NCBI RefSeq assembly: GCF_029227915.1
Contig: NC_079881.1
Location: 8,618,001 to 8,682,000, forward strand
DNA length: 64,000 nt
DNA from: Hydractinia symbiolongicarpus
Taxonomy: Eukaryota; Cnidaria; Hydrozoa; Anthoathecata; Hydractiniidae
Direction: 5' to 3'
Shown here piece after piece: positions 1 to 12,093 of the stretch (within the stretch, counting starts at the first letter, position 1; the number at the start of each line of letters is the position of its first letter). The notes beneath the pieces were generated by a model. That model saw only the letters and a program-made list of their open reading frames with translations, was not told the origin of the DNA and made no database searches. Both the position numbers and the translations under genes were made by a program.

Positions 1-1620
1 CTAAATACTACAAGGTATTACAGTGTATTACCGAATACTACAAGGCATTACAGTATATTACCGAATACTACAAGGTATTACAGTGTATTACTAAATACTA
101 CAAAGTATTACAGTGTATTACCGAATACTACAAGGTATTACAGTATATTACTGAATACTACAAGGTATTACAGTGTATTACCGAATACTACAAGGCATTA
201 CAGTGTATTACTGAATACTACAAGGTATTACAGTGTATTACCGAATACTACAAGGCATTACAGTATATTACCGAATACTACAAGGTATTACAGTGTATTA
301 CTAAATACTACAAAGTATTACTGAATACTACAAAGTATTACAGTGTATTACTGAATACTACAAGGTATTACAGTGTATTACCGAATACTACAAGGTATTA
401 CAGTATATTACTGAATACTACAAGGTATTACAGTGTATTACCGAATACTACAAGGCATTACAGTATATTACTGAATACTACAAGGTATTACAGTGTATTA
501 CTGAATACTACAAGGTATTACAGTGTATTACCGAATACTACAAGGTATTACAGTATATTACCGAATACTACAAGGTATTACAGTGTATTACTAAATACTA
601 CATAGTATTACTGAATACTACAAAGTATTACAGTGTATTACTGAATACTACAAGGTATTACAGTATATTACTGAATACTACAAGGTATTACAGTGTATTA
701 CTGAATACTACAAAGTATTACAGTGTATTACCGAATACTACAAGGTATTACAGTATATTACTGAATACTACAAGGTATTACAGTGTATTACCGAATACTG
801 CAAGGCATTACAGTATATTACTGAATACTACAAGGTATTACAGTGTACTACTGAATACTACAAAGTATTACAGTGTATTACCGAATACTACAAGGTATTA
901 CAGTATATTACTGAATACTACAAGGTATTACAGTGTATTACTAAATACTACAGAGTATTACCGAATACTACAAGGTATTACAGTGTATTACTAAATACTA
1001 CAAAGTATTACTGAATACTACAAAGTATTACAGTGTATTACTGAATACTACAAGGTATTACAGTGTATTACCGAATACTACAAGGTATTACAGTATATTA
1101 CTGAATACTACAAGGTATTACGGTGTATTACCGAATACTACAAGGTATTACAGTGTATTACCGAATACTACAAGGCATTACAGTATATTACTGAATACTA
1201 CAAGGTATTACAGTGTACTACTGAATACTACAAAGTATTACAGTGTATTACCGAATACTACAAGGTATTACAGTGTATTACTGAATACTACAAAGTATTA
1301 CAGTGTATTACCGAATACTACAAGGTATTACAGTATATTACTGAATACTACTAGGTATTACAGTGTATTACCGAATACTACAAGGCATTACAGTATATTA
1401 CTGAATACTACTAGGTATTACAGTGTATTACCGAATACTACAAGGCATTACAGTATATTACTGAATACTACTAGGTATTACAGTGTATTACCGAATACTA
1501 CAAGGCATTACAGTATATTACTGAATACTACAAGGTATTACAGGGTATTACTGAATACTACAAGGTATTACAGTGTATTACTGGATACTACAAAGTAATA
1601 CGGCATATTACTAAGTACTA
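1..1620. repeat. 30-bp minisatellite (about 54 copies, continues left)
   Basis: Head-to-tail 30-bp units built on GAATACTACAAGG and TATTACAGTGTATTA fill the first 1.6 kb and run off the window edge. Units differ at a few fixed sites (CTG/CCG/CTA at the start, AAGG/AAAG, GTATT/GCATT, GTGT/GTAT). Shortened 20-bp units occur at about 301, 591, 941 and 991. Blocks of variants recur together, so there is higher-order structure. No coding capacity was seen. Confidence 0.98.
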
Positions 1621-1720
1621 CAGTATACAATACGGCATATTACTAAGTACTACAGTGTATTACTGTATATTACAAAGATATTACATTAGGCAGTAGTATG
1701 TATTAACAACATCACGACGT
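1600..1720. repeat. degenerate edge of the minisatellite
   Basis: Past 1600 the 30-bp units decay into longer diverged units that share the ATACGGCATATTACTAAGTAC motif family (two copies near 1600 and 1633). This is the usual pattern at the border of a satellite array. Confidence 0.7.
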
Positions 1721-2639
1721 TGATAAATTGTTTAACGTCGCGTGTCGAATGCAGTTGAGCTGTCGTGAGGAAAGGAATACGACAATGTCGGGTAAAGGTG
1801 AGGTTGTGTTAGAGGTTCAAGTATACGACATATTCACAGACTATATGGATCCTTCCATGAAGTGCTTCCCACTTTTTCGTAATGTTGAATTTGTCTCGAT
1901 TATGCAATTTGGCACAGATACGGAAAATTGTAACTCTGTAGACTGTAACTAAAACTTGAAGATGCAAAATAGTACATTTTACTCTTGAGATGGGAACTTT
2001 GAATATTATTTTTTATAAGAAAAATATAAATTCCTTTTTATTAATAAATATATAATGAATAAATCGCCTTGATATTTTAAATGTAAACCCTTGCTAACGG
2101 TCTGTAATATAACCCTTATTGCCTCGCTGATCTCAAGGAAAACAAACCAAAGTTCAAATTACTTCTCATACAGTGCAGTGTGGTGGTTGGTGGATCTTCC
2201 ACCTTCTTTGGTGGTCTGTGTGATGAGTGGCTTTGGCTTTTGTCTCAGTTTATAACGTTTTATGTTTTTCACTATTTCCATTATTAACCAGCTACCATAT
2301 GGCCATATGAGGACTTGTTTGAGTTCCTAGACAGTATAACAAAGTACTAAGATTAAAGGATTTTCTCTCTGATAAAATCCTTAGCTAGCTAATTATGTAG
2401 ATAGCCTACTGTCAGACCTTAATTTCTACTTTGAGTTGAATAATATGATCCTTTCAGAAAACTGTTAACAAAAGTGGTATAAAGCACGAGGTTGGGTTGG
2501 ACAACTCGGTTACACAAAGACCCTTGACTGCACTGTGTGTTTATGGGTGTATTGTCCAGTGATTTTCCATAGATTTAATTCAATTTAAAATTTTATATCT
2601 CTTCTGCACCGGTTGGATTATGTATGCCAGCTTGCTCTG

Positions 2640-2935
2640 TTTATTTTTTTGCACTTTAAAACGAACATAATCAAGGCAGGCTTATGTACAACATTTTTAT
2701 ATTGTTTTTCACTTCCAGAACGAAAATAATCGGGGAAGACCAGCTTTTCTGCAACACTTTTATGTTATTCCTCACTTATAGAACGAACACAATCAGGGCA
2801 GGCTGGCTTATGTTTTTATATTATTTCCCACTTCATAGATCGAGGCAGGCTGGCTTATGTGCAACACTTTTGCGTTATTCCTCACTTATAGAACAGACTT
2901 AATCGTGGCTGACCGGTTTTTATATCATTCGTCAT
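2640..2935. repeat. imperfect ~75-bp tandem repeat, about four copies
   Basis: Copies share the order AGAACGAAYAYAATC, GGGCAGGCTGGCTTATG, CAACACTTTTAT and TTATTCCTCACTTATAG. Related pieces (AATCAGGGCA, CATAATC-GG) continue to about 3490. Confidence 0.75.
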
Positions 2936-3199
2936 CACTTCTGACAAGCAAATAGCCCTGGTGGTAAAGTTGTTTTTGTTCTCAAATGAAATTAAATTTC
3001 GTAAAAACTTTTTGGGATTCGCAAGTTTAATAACTTTTCACCAAAATTCCCGCAAAACAAATAATTTAGGTCATCCACAGAATTCAATTCCTGCGAAAAA
3101 TAAAAATTAGCCAACCCATCCGCAAAATCTAGTTCCGTGAAATTTAGTTTCTTCAAAGTATATTATGTTGAAATGTACTCAGAAGAGGAGTTTATACTA

Positions 3200-3390
3200 A
3201 GAATTACGTTGAGACTATTTTTTCGCTATGCTTAGCTTCATTGGTGTTTTATCCTGGAGAGAAAAATTACGTTGAGGCTTTTTTTTTTGCCATGCCTAGT
3301 TTTCAATGGTGTTCTATCTTGCAGAGAAATATTATGTGGAGAATTTTTTTCTTTCACCATGCCTAGTTTTTAATGGTGTTCCATAACAGC
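3200..3390. repeat. imperfect ~70-bp tandem repeat, three copies
   Basis: Three successive units contain AATTACGTTGAG or a variant, then T-rich DNA, then GCCATGCCTAGTTTTCAATG or a variant, GGTGTTCTAT and CTTGCAGAGAAA. The third copy is the most diverged. Confidence 0.75.
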
Positions 3391-4204
3391 CTACTTGGCC
3401 AGCCATTATATTAGCGTTCATAATCCGGTCACCACGGCATAAATAATCAGGGCAAAAAACATAATCTGGCCATGCCTACATAATCCGGATGTTCTGTTTA
3501 TAAATAAACCGTTTTTGCAATCTGAGCAAAACAACCTTGGTAGATAATTCCAGGCTACAAAAAAAAAAAATGTTTAAACTATAGAATTACCTAAGTACTT
3601 CTAAACCCTTGTAGCAGCATTATATATTTGCCTATCCTATTTCCATTTTATAAAAAACATAGCAACATTTATTATATACTATATCTTAAAATGTTTTATC
3701 ATTGTAAAAAACTTAAACACATGTTCGCCCACAGGAAAGTCAGAAATTTGATTGCAGCTGTTGTGATATTGACTAAAGTGGCTAAATCATATGACCAATC
3801 ACATTTGCAGTACATCTGCCATTTTTAAAACAGGCTGTATGAAAACAAAATTGGTTGTTAAGAATTAGGAAATGGACTGATAAAAATATATCTATAAATA
3901 AAGAGCTTAGCTATGTCTTTGACTCTAACCAAGCTTGACTTTTCTTCTATAAAAAATATTTGGTCAACAGTTAGCATATAGACAGATTAATATGGAAAAA
4001 TAGTTTATTTTAAATTTAAAGTCGCCAGCCAGCCCCAATAATGGCCCAAAACAAAAATCTATGTGCAAAGTAAGGGGTGTTTTTAATTCGAAATTTACCC
4101 TGAAACAGAAGGGCATGATACATTAAAAAAAGACACTTTCTGTAATAACTTAATTACCTATGAATTGTAATGTAGAATACCTCACAGTAGATTTTATTAG
4201 ATCA

Positions 4205-5045
4205 GAACAGAAAATAAAAAAAGACAACAGTACAACAAGACAGTTGTTGCTCATCTGGGAACTCACTCCATGTACAGGACTGTAAATGTGCACACATCTG
4301 TGACTAGCATCAATTTGTTTTATGATTATTGTTTGTGGTTAAAACAATGGTAATCTTATTGTGGTGTATATTATTTCCAAAAATGAATGACACTACTATC
4401 TTGAACTTAAATTTTTATGAAATCCCTATAATCTAGAAAATAACTTTCTTTATAAGTTAAAACTCACAACACAGCTTTATTATATTACATTTCTTAAATT
4501 TCTCTTTTTCGGATTTTATCTAAAAATCAGGACAAATTGGATTTTCAGGGACATTTTTGTCATCTTTCCATATGAATCAACGTAACAATCACAAAATATT
4601 TTTAAAACATTTTATATAGCTGTTAGAAAGTTTAAACAGAATGTTAAATCCGTTTTAGAACTAAATTATCGTCAAATTTTAGGCAGATAGTGATTATATG
4701 GACAAATATTAAGCTTGCAATGACATCACAGAAAAAGTGCTGACATCACCAAAAATTTATTGTTGTCATTTTTTTCCTTAAATGACATATTAAACTTTAA
4801 AAAAGCCTCACAAAAGTTGTGAAAGGGAACACCCACCCCCTCCCTGGTTGTAATGTGTTTAAAAAAAACCAGACAGAATGGGGTTAAACATAATATCCAA
4901 CTTCTGACACCCTTAAGTATAGTTGTTAAGACCTTAAGATTGTTTGTATTAAAACTAAGATAAAAATAAGACAACAATAACAGCTAGACATCTTCTTGCT
5001 CATCTAGGAACACACTTCATACAGGTCTGTAATTTATAGACATCC
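4205..5045. repeat. direct repeat pair flanking ~650 bp
   Basis: The segment at 4205-4300 (AAAGACAACAGTACAACAAG, TTGCTCATCTGGGAAC, ACAGGACTGTAAAT) recurs in diverged form at 4955-5045 (AAGACAACAATAACAGC, TTGCTCATCTAGGAAC, ACAGGTCTGTAATT). Both copies point the same way. This could be a dispersed repeat family or a local duplication. Confidence 0.6.
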
Positions 5046-5386
5046 CTAATATTTTTATGCATGGGCCACCCATTATATGTAATAAAAAGTACGCAGTAGT
5101 CATTAAATGGAGGTTTCTTAGCTAAAATTCATCCTGAATTTCCCAATCATTTTAACAAGTAACCATATTTTGTGCACTCCTAAAAATGAGGCCTACTTAT
5201 TTCATACAACTTCTAAAGGAGCGAGATTTTATTAATTCCTCAAATCACCTTTACTAAATTCCTATTTGGAATTTAACAGCCCCTATTTTAGATTTCTGGA
5301 TGACATCCTGATGGTAACAACTTTGGGTGTATTTGTTTAGATATTACATTATTAAATTTAAAGCGGTGCCTTGTAGACATCTGAAG

Positions 5387-8300
5387 ATGGAGGAAGCTAT
5401 CTTACGTGGACAATTTCAGTTGCTACCAGCATGTAAAACAACGTTAAATGTTAGTCTGACAAGGAAGAACATTATGTTTCGACAAGAAGCAAACAACAAG
5501 CCACAAAAAAACTTTACATCTATCCTTATTGAAAATATCATTGGATCAAAGATGTTTGAGAATAAAATTGCGAATGATACTTCATCTTTTTTTCAAATCA
5601 TAACACTGACTAAAAATAAAAAGGGCTTTCGACAGAAAGTAGTGTATACATTTCGTGTCAGTGAATCAGAAGATAAGCAGGAAAATAGAACTATTTGTGA
5701 AACCTGGGCACGGACTATAGCATGGCTGTTGTGGGATAAAGAAATAAATATGACTGAATTAGAAGGTAAGCATAATAAAATTTATAGTTTAGTACTGCTT
5801 AATTTATTTGCAAATCATGCTAAATCAAAGTCGTTCAATTTTTAAAGTAGCTCTTGAAGGAGACATCACAGTTTCTTCAATTTAAAGTCAAAAGTTAAAA
5901 AGAAAAAAACAATATTTCCTGTATAACTGATGTTTAAATACTGGTGTTTCAGTTGTTGTTGTTGTTGTTCTTGGCATCCACTTAAATTTGTGTTGTCAAA
6001 TAACAATAGAGAATTCTTGTAAAGGTCATTTATCTATGCACACACGATGATATATTCCTAAAATACTCTTTCTGTCTTAATGTATAAAAAATGTTGTGAA
6101 CAATACCAAACTTGTACTTCTTTGTTTCAGAGAAAGAAACTTTTCCTCCTCGAAAGAGGTTTTTTATTCTCATTAATCCAAAAAGTGGACCTGGAAAAAG
6201 CTTGCAACACTTCAAGAGAACCATTGAGCCACTTCTGATGCTAGCAAATGTTTCCTATAAAGCTGTTGTGACAGGTATGGATGATTGTTGTTTACTTCTA
6301 GGGTCCATAAATTGGATAAAACACTGAGTCGTCAAGCTTTTGCGAAATACTAAACAAACTAACTGAAATAAAGACAAAATTTAGCTTATATAAATTATTT
6401 AGAATTTCTCAAAAAATCCTAGGGACAAGCAAATGCTGGTGATGTATTTAGGTATATGTTGGGGATGTTGAATTAGTAGAATAAGATTACAAACAAAGAA
6501 GGTACAGCAATCACGTTGTTGCTATTAATAAATATTGATGGATTTTTTATCAGCATGTTACTTGTTTTTGCATTAAAGTTTACTGTTCTTCCACTTTTCA
6601 TTTAAAGCCAAAATTTGGCCTACAAACCAATTTTTGATGTATCAAAAGTTATGCTTTCTAGTATTCTATGAGTAAATTAAATATCTTCAGAAATACCAAT
6701 TCAATGTTTAGAATATGCTGGGCATTGTACAAAAGTTGCTATGGAATTGGATATTAATGCCTGGGATGGAGTTATTATTTGTTCTGGTGATGGTCTTACT
6801 TATGAGGTATATACAAACTTCTCCTTTATTTTTTTTGGCTGAGTGAAATAAATGCAAGGTCTGGCTAAACTTTTCAAAATTACTAAAACGAAGTAAAATA
6901 ATCAGGTTTTTGAAGGTATATAGGATGGTGAAATGTTATACCTGAAATGGTTAACGCGTTTTTGTCAGGTTTTCTAGCTTGTCTAAACAAAATCACGATT
7001 GACACTAATAGTGATATCAATAGGAATGTTCACTTAAGAATAATAATAGAAATTAAAAAATAGCGTGCAAATTTCAAGCATTTTTAAACTATTGCTTTAC
7101 TTTTTAGTATTTAAATGGTATATTGAAACGAGACGATTGGAATGAAGCAATTAAACTTCCTGTTGGGACTTTACCCACCGGATCTGGCAACGCATTATCT
7201 GCATCAATATTGTTTTCTGCAAAGTATGTTTGTCTCCCTACAAATCACAGAGAAAGAAAGAAAAATCCTTTTCCCTTTTCTACAAATACCAAATAATTTA
7301 TTTAGTTATGCCCATGCTTATGATTAGACGTCAGGTAGCACCAACAATAATTTTTCCAGTAATAAAATACAGGAATCAAATATAAAAAAAAGGTGTCGCG
7401 ACTTGAAGATTCATGCCATAAGTAACGAAATTGTGAGATAATTAATATGATGCTATAGCTGTTGGAAAAGTTCAATTTTTGCCCTAGTTTGAAGAAAAAA
7501 TATACTGGAAGTGAGAATAGAATATTTTTTTTTACAAGAAAAAAACTTTTTATGTTTACTATGGCAACTTTTGTCAGATAGAAACCAGTTTTATTATTTT
7601 GACCAATTTTGGAACAGATGATAAAACAAAATTTTAATGCCATTCCTTTTTATTTAATAGAAACCAGTTTTATTTTTTTGACCAGTTTTGGAACAGATGA
7701 TAAGTCAATATTTTAATGACATGCCTTTTTGTTTAATGCGCCAAATTTTAATAAAAACAAAGTATATTTAATTTTTAGACAAATTTTGGCCTAAAAATAG
7801 AATTCAGGTGACAAAAAACAAAATTTTATTGTCGTCTTCATATTCAGCATTTTTTTTTAAATTTACTTATGCCAAATTATTATGTTAAAAAAAGGCATTT
7901 GTATCTTTTGACCAATTTTGGCTTATAACATTATCAATGTGACGAAAAATCAATATTTCATTCCCTGGATTTAGAAATAAATAGCTTTGCTTTCCTTGTT
8001 CCCATTCACTAAAGTTTATGCGCTTATCAGTAAAAGTAATGTCTCTCCATTTTTAAATCAGCTTTAATTGATTTTTATTCTTCTTCCTTATGTCCTTATT
8101 ATGAAATCTCTGTTGTTTTTTTAGAGAAGCTAATTCACTGGTCAACGCTTTATACGTTGTGTTGAAGGGTACTTCACATCCAATGGATTTGTTTGCTGTG
8201 ACGAGTGAGACTGAAACATTTTACGGATTTCTTAGTGTAACATGGGGCTTCATGTCTGATGTTGATATAGAATCTGAAAAATACAGAGCCTTAGGTGGTT

Positions 8301-8914
8301 TTCGATTTACGCTCACATCTTTGCAGCGTATACTTGGCTTACGACATTATCGAGGAAGATTTTCGTATCTACCTGCGCCTTCTATTGCGGAAGAAGGAGA
8401 CGTAATTGACATGATAGAAGGATGTGCTAAATTATGTTTAAATTCAGATATGAACACCTCAAACCAAGAACATCACACGGAAAATACAGCTGGCACGACA
8501 TCTTCATCACAGCGACCGCCATTTCCGTCACTCGACGCGGAAATCCCGTCAAGTTGGGAAAGCATCGACGGCGACTTTGTCACTGTAGGTGTGTCTTCGC
8601 TCAGTCATTTAGGAGACAATATGTACAGTTCGCCATGTTCTTTCTTCGACGACGGGCTGTTAAACGTGCAATTCATACGTCGAGGTATAACTAAGAAGAG
8701 ACTGTTAGATGTCTTTACAGCTTTTGAATACGGAAAGCATCTTCAATTTGATGCAGTGGAAGAATTGTTCGTGACAGAATTTCGCTTGGAGCCGTCAAAA
8801 GAGGTAACTGGCAATATGGCAGTTGACGGTGAAAAAGTGAAGTACGGTAATATCCACGGCAAAGTGCTACCATCTTTAGCGAACATTATTATGATGCCTA
8901 AAGTAACCACGTGA
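5387..8914 (+). CDS. SPHK: sphingosine kinase (five exons, ~514 aa)
   Basis: Lipid kinase that would phosphorylate sphingosine to sphingosine-1-phosphate using ATP. Exons that join in frame are 5387-5765, 6131-6274, 6691-6806, 7108-7223 and 8125-8914. The first ~125 residues look like the N-terminal extension seen in several animal SPHK/CERK-type proteins. The diacylglycerol-kinase catalytic domain starts with FILINPKSGPGKS (~138-150), continues with SGDGLTYE (~205) holding the conserved GDG nucleotide motif, then GTLPTGSGNALSAS (~233), and the C-terminal lobe follows in the last exon with the family-typical LGGFRFTLTSLQRILGLRHY and VDGEKVKYGNIHG near the end. A Ser/Thr-rich insert in exon 5 fits the regulatory loop of this family. 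The ATG at 5387 is preferred because the upstream open frame lacks a plausible start. AATAAA at 9100-9105 may be the polyadenylation signal. Intron 4 is filled with a ~78-bp repeat. Assignment to SPHK1 or SPHK2 is not possible from sequence alone. Confidence 0.93.
7575..7975. repeat. ~78-bp tandem duplication and diverged copies in SPHK intron 4
   Basis: Two near-identical units (about 7580-7655 and 7660-7740) share AGAAACCAGTTTTATT, TTTTGACCARTTTTGGAACA and AACAGATGATAA. More diverged relatives containing GACAAATTTTGG or GACCAATTTTGG follow to about 7975. Confidence 0.75.
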
Positions 8915-9327
8915 ATTTGTTTGCCGTGTTTTAAAGCCATTGCTTAAAAGCTTCCAAACTGTTGATTCACCTTAAAAACTTAGAAGAACAACTTTTATGT
9001 CAATCCAAACAGACATAACGACCTGTTTCTAAGGGACAAATTAATCACGTAATTGATTGATGACTCTTTAGTGGCACCAATACTATTGAAGATATATAAA
9101 ATAAAATGAGTATGAGAGTTAGGTCCCACTGATTGTTTGTTCCATATGTTATTTTTCTTATGTTCTTGTTATGAGTTTTTTTGAACGGTTAAGTGGCTGT
9201 TGTTTTCTTAGATCTTAAAAGATTTAATTGCATAGCCTAATGTCTTGAACTTCTCAATATTTTTATTTTTTTTAGCACAAATATTTCGGTGTTTGTCGAT
9301 AAAAGTGGGGAAAATTTAAAAATTATA

Positions 9328-9415
9328 TACTGTAATGCTTCGAATAAAATCTTCATTCACTTTAACACCCTACCCTCTTAGATAACGCCCTATCTCTCAG
9401 ATAACGCCCTACCCT
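9328..9415. mobile_element. half copy of a TACTGTAATGCTTCGAATAAA-type MITE
   Basis: Starts with the same terminal sequence (TACTGTAATGCTTCGAATAA) as the complete element at 36983-37421. It is followed by a short tandem of GATAACGCCCTAYC. No matching inverted end is visible nearby, so it is probably truncated or too diverged. Confidence 0.5.
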
Positions 9416-9862
9416 TTTGTATTGCTAAACATATGATATACCGGCTCGAACAGTTGTTTAAAAAAAATAGAGAAATAAAAAAATGACCAGCCTGGTTAAA
9501 ATTTTATTATTCTTTATAAAAAAGGGTGTAAACATACTTCTCGATCTGGCAAAAAGAACCAGAGTTAAGCGCACCCATAAAAGAAGATGCAGTTGTTGCC
9601 ATCATTTAGAATTTGTAAAGACCTAAGTTATATTGTTTTGTTTTTTATTATATAAATTGTGAAATATTTTTATGTTATTTTTTTTAACGTAGCGTTTAAA
9701 TTTTCAGGATAATAAATATATAGTAATAATATAGTAATCTTAGCTATATATCTGAGTGAATACAAAATAAATAATATTGAAAAACGATGTATATTCTATA
9801 TTGAAAGGTCAGTTTATATCTGAATAAAGAAGATACCCTAAAGGCTGGTTTTCATTAGAACC

Positions 9863-9937
<75 letters not shown>
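9863..9937. repeat. (ATT)n microsatellite
   Basis: About 24 uninterrupted TAT/ATT units. Confidence 0.98.
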
Positions 9938-9938
<1 letters not shown>

Positions 9939-9954
9939 CGAATATTTATACAGG

Positions 9955-10175
9955 ATATAGCCACTTCAGTGTTTGAAACACTGTTATCAATGTGGGTCCT
10001 GTGTTTGGAATGTATACGTTAAGTGTACACCGGCATTGCCTACCCAATTTCCCTCACATGGCATGGGTTGACCCGTAGCTGTGGTAAAGACACTTGCTAA
10101 ACATGCCTGCGCTGTAGACCGAACCACAGACCTTGTGATTGCAAAGCGAACTCCATAACCACAAGGCCACGTGGA
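9955..10175 (-). mobile_element. tRNA-derived SINE (degenerate)
   Basis: Read on the minus strand from about 10175, the head resembles a tRNA gene: TGGCCTTGTGGTTATGGAG (A-box-like), then GCAATCACAAGG, then GGTTCGGTC (B-box-like, one or two changes from GGTTCRANNC). A central stretch follows containing GGTCAACCCATGCC and ATGTGAGGGAAATTGGG. That stretch also occurs in the element at 21310-21600, which supports a common SINE family. Confidence 0.6.
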
Positions 10176-10289
10176 ATAGTGTAGAGGTAAAACAAATTCT
10201 ATTTCTATACCATTTGTGGTACAACATCTCTTGTTTGACTTTTGTTGTACAACACGAGTTTCCGTTAATTTGTTAACTATTAACGGCGA

Positions 10290-10490
10290 CTATTGTAAAA
10301 CTGATGTGCGACTGTTGTACAACTGTTATGCAACTCTTGTACAACTGTTGTGCGACTGTTGTACAACTGTTGTGCGGCTATTGTACAACTGTTGTGCGAC
10401 TCTTGTACAACTGCTGTGCGACTATTGCAAAACTGTTGTGCGGCTATTGTACAACTGTTGTGCAACTCTTGTAACTGTTGTGCGACTGTA
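10290..10490. repeat. 21-bp satellite (TTGTACAACTGTTGTGCGACT)
   Basis: About nine units of a 21-bp sequence containing the palindrome TTGTACAA and TGTTGTGCGACT, with small changes (GCGGCT, GCAACT). The open frames on both strands are repeat translations. Confidence 0.9.
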
Positions 10491-12093
10491 CCCCTACTAA
10501 CAATTCTAACGTCATGAAAAAAAAAGTCGGTAAAAAATTTAGTCGGTAAAAATTTTAGGGAAAAATTTAATCACCAAGGAAATTTTAGTCACTTTTCCCC
10601 GACCAATTTTTTTTAAATTAGTCATTTTTCCTGGACTAAATATTTTCAATATAATAAGAATAAATATAAATATGAAAATAAATATGAAACATAAAGAATA
10701 AAATGAGGTTACACATGTCAAAAATTCGATAAAAAAGATCGGGAAATAATTTTTTTGTTTGGGTGTAGAAAAGTCAGGGAATCCGTATTTTTTTATTCCC
10801 AAGTCTATCCAAATGAGCAGGCAAACATTTATGGCACGTTCTATGACCATACGATGATTCCTTCATTCATTTTCTTTAGCGCCCCTCCCCTTCTCAAGGA
10901 AATGCGTTTTCAGCGCTTCTCCAAATCTTAGCTAGACTCAAATAGTAAAAAAGACTTGGTGAATGAGGTCATTGCTTTACTGGACCAGGATCTTATTTAG
11001 CCTCGTTGTCTGGTTGATTCATCCAAAATGTTGGATAAGCCCAGCTCTGTAGTATCATATTGTGGATATTGCTTCTCCCAAGTTGGTATCTTATATTATT
11101 TTTATTTCCATCCACGTTTAAACTATTGCTAAGCAACAACAGAATTTTTTTTATCGAAGTAACTCCTTAGGGATGTGTATAATACAGTTAAAGTCACGTA
11201 AATTCTTTACTTAAAAAAAAATTGCGGCTCAAAATTAACCTCGGCCCATTACATTTTATCTTCTATTTCTTTTTAAATGGGACAAAGAAACTAAATAGTT
11301 TTGAGGACAAAGTTGACTTCAAATAACAAGATAATAACCTTTAGAATGTTACTTTTTTTCGTTCACTGACAAGATTTGGAAAAAATGTAGCTTCTTTTTT
11401 ATGACACAGAGTTCCTTATTTCATTGAAAGAACGTTTGAGGATTTAATTATTTAAAATTAAAGGCAATATTTTGAATAAATACGCAATTTTCTGGCCAGA
11501 TTATAAAAAGCATATAACCATAGTTATCTGATCTAAAAATACCATCAATAAAAAAGATCAATTATCGCTTGTGTCAAATTTAATTACCATACCTGAGATT
11601 CTTAAGTTTAGACCCCAGTGCAATATATGCATGTGCACTAAAGGTAAGATTGAGAAAGCGAGTTTCTTTTAAGTGTTACGCGCATGCGCAGATAATCTAG
11701 CATCGTGTGACAATATAAAAGAAATACACTGGGAATCAAAACATTTAACGTAATATAATTAATAGCTGCCTAATTATTACCTTGTATGATAATTCACAAA
11801 AAAATTAACTAAAAAAATTATAATTCGTAGATACAATGAAGTCCAGAGACTTAATTTTTTTCCACAATTATTACTATACAACTGTTAAATAATTGTAAAA
11901 AAGAAACAGAAAAAAAATACTTCAGTATTAAAAAGTAAGAATAGAAAAAAGTTAAAAATTATCAGTGGGATAAGATTTGATTGGTATTGTTTTGTCGCTA
12001 AATTATCCGTACTTAACATTTCGCAAAAGTCATCAGAAGTATTATCAAAACGATACACCGCTATTACTTTCATAACCTAACTAGCAGACAGCT

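Larger units (their letters stand above)
1720..5386. other. intergenic region upstream of the sphingosine kinase gene
   Basis: I see no supportable gene here. Short open frames at 1728, 2684 and 3628 have no recognisable domain and sit in AT-rich or repetitive DNA. The stretch holds two sets of imperfect tandem repeats (2640-2935 and 3200-3390) and a duplicated segment (4205-4300 and 4955-5045), listed separately. Confidence 0.6.
8915..12093. other. intergenic region between SPHK and the receptor
   Basis: No gene is supported. The region contains a MITE half (9328-9415), an (ATT)n tract (9863-9937), a SINE (9955-10175) and a 21-bp satellite (10290-10490). Open frames in the satellite (10216 +, 10280 -) are products of the repeat. 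The AT-rich 10.5-12.0 kb stretch shows nothing I recognise and presumably contains the receptor promoter near its right end. Confidence 0.6.

Noticed and set aside
1-1620. CRISPR-like array
   Set aside because: Units are contiguous with no unique spacers, and the context is animal nuclear DNA. It is a minisatellite.
10216-10500. Cys/Leu/Tyr repeat 'protein' on + and its mirror on -
   Set aside because: Produced by the 21-bp satellite. No independent coding evidence.
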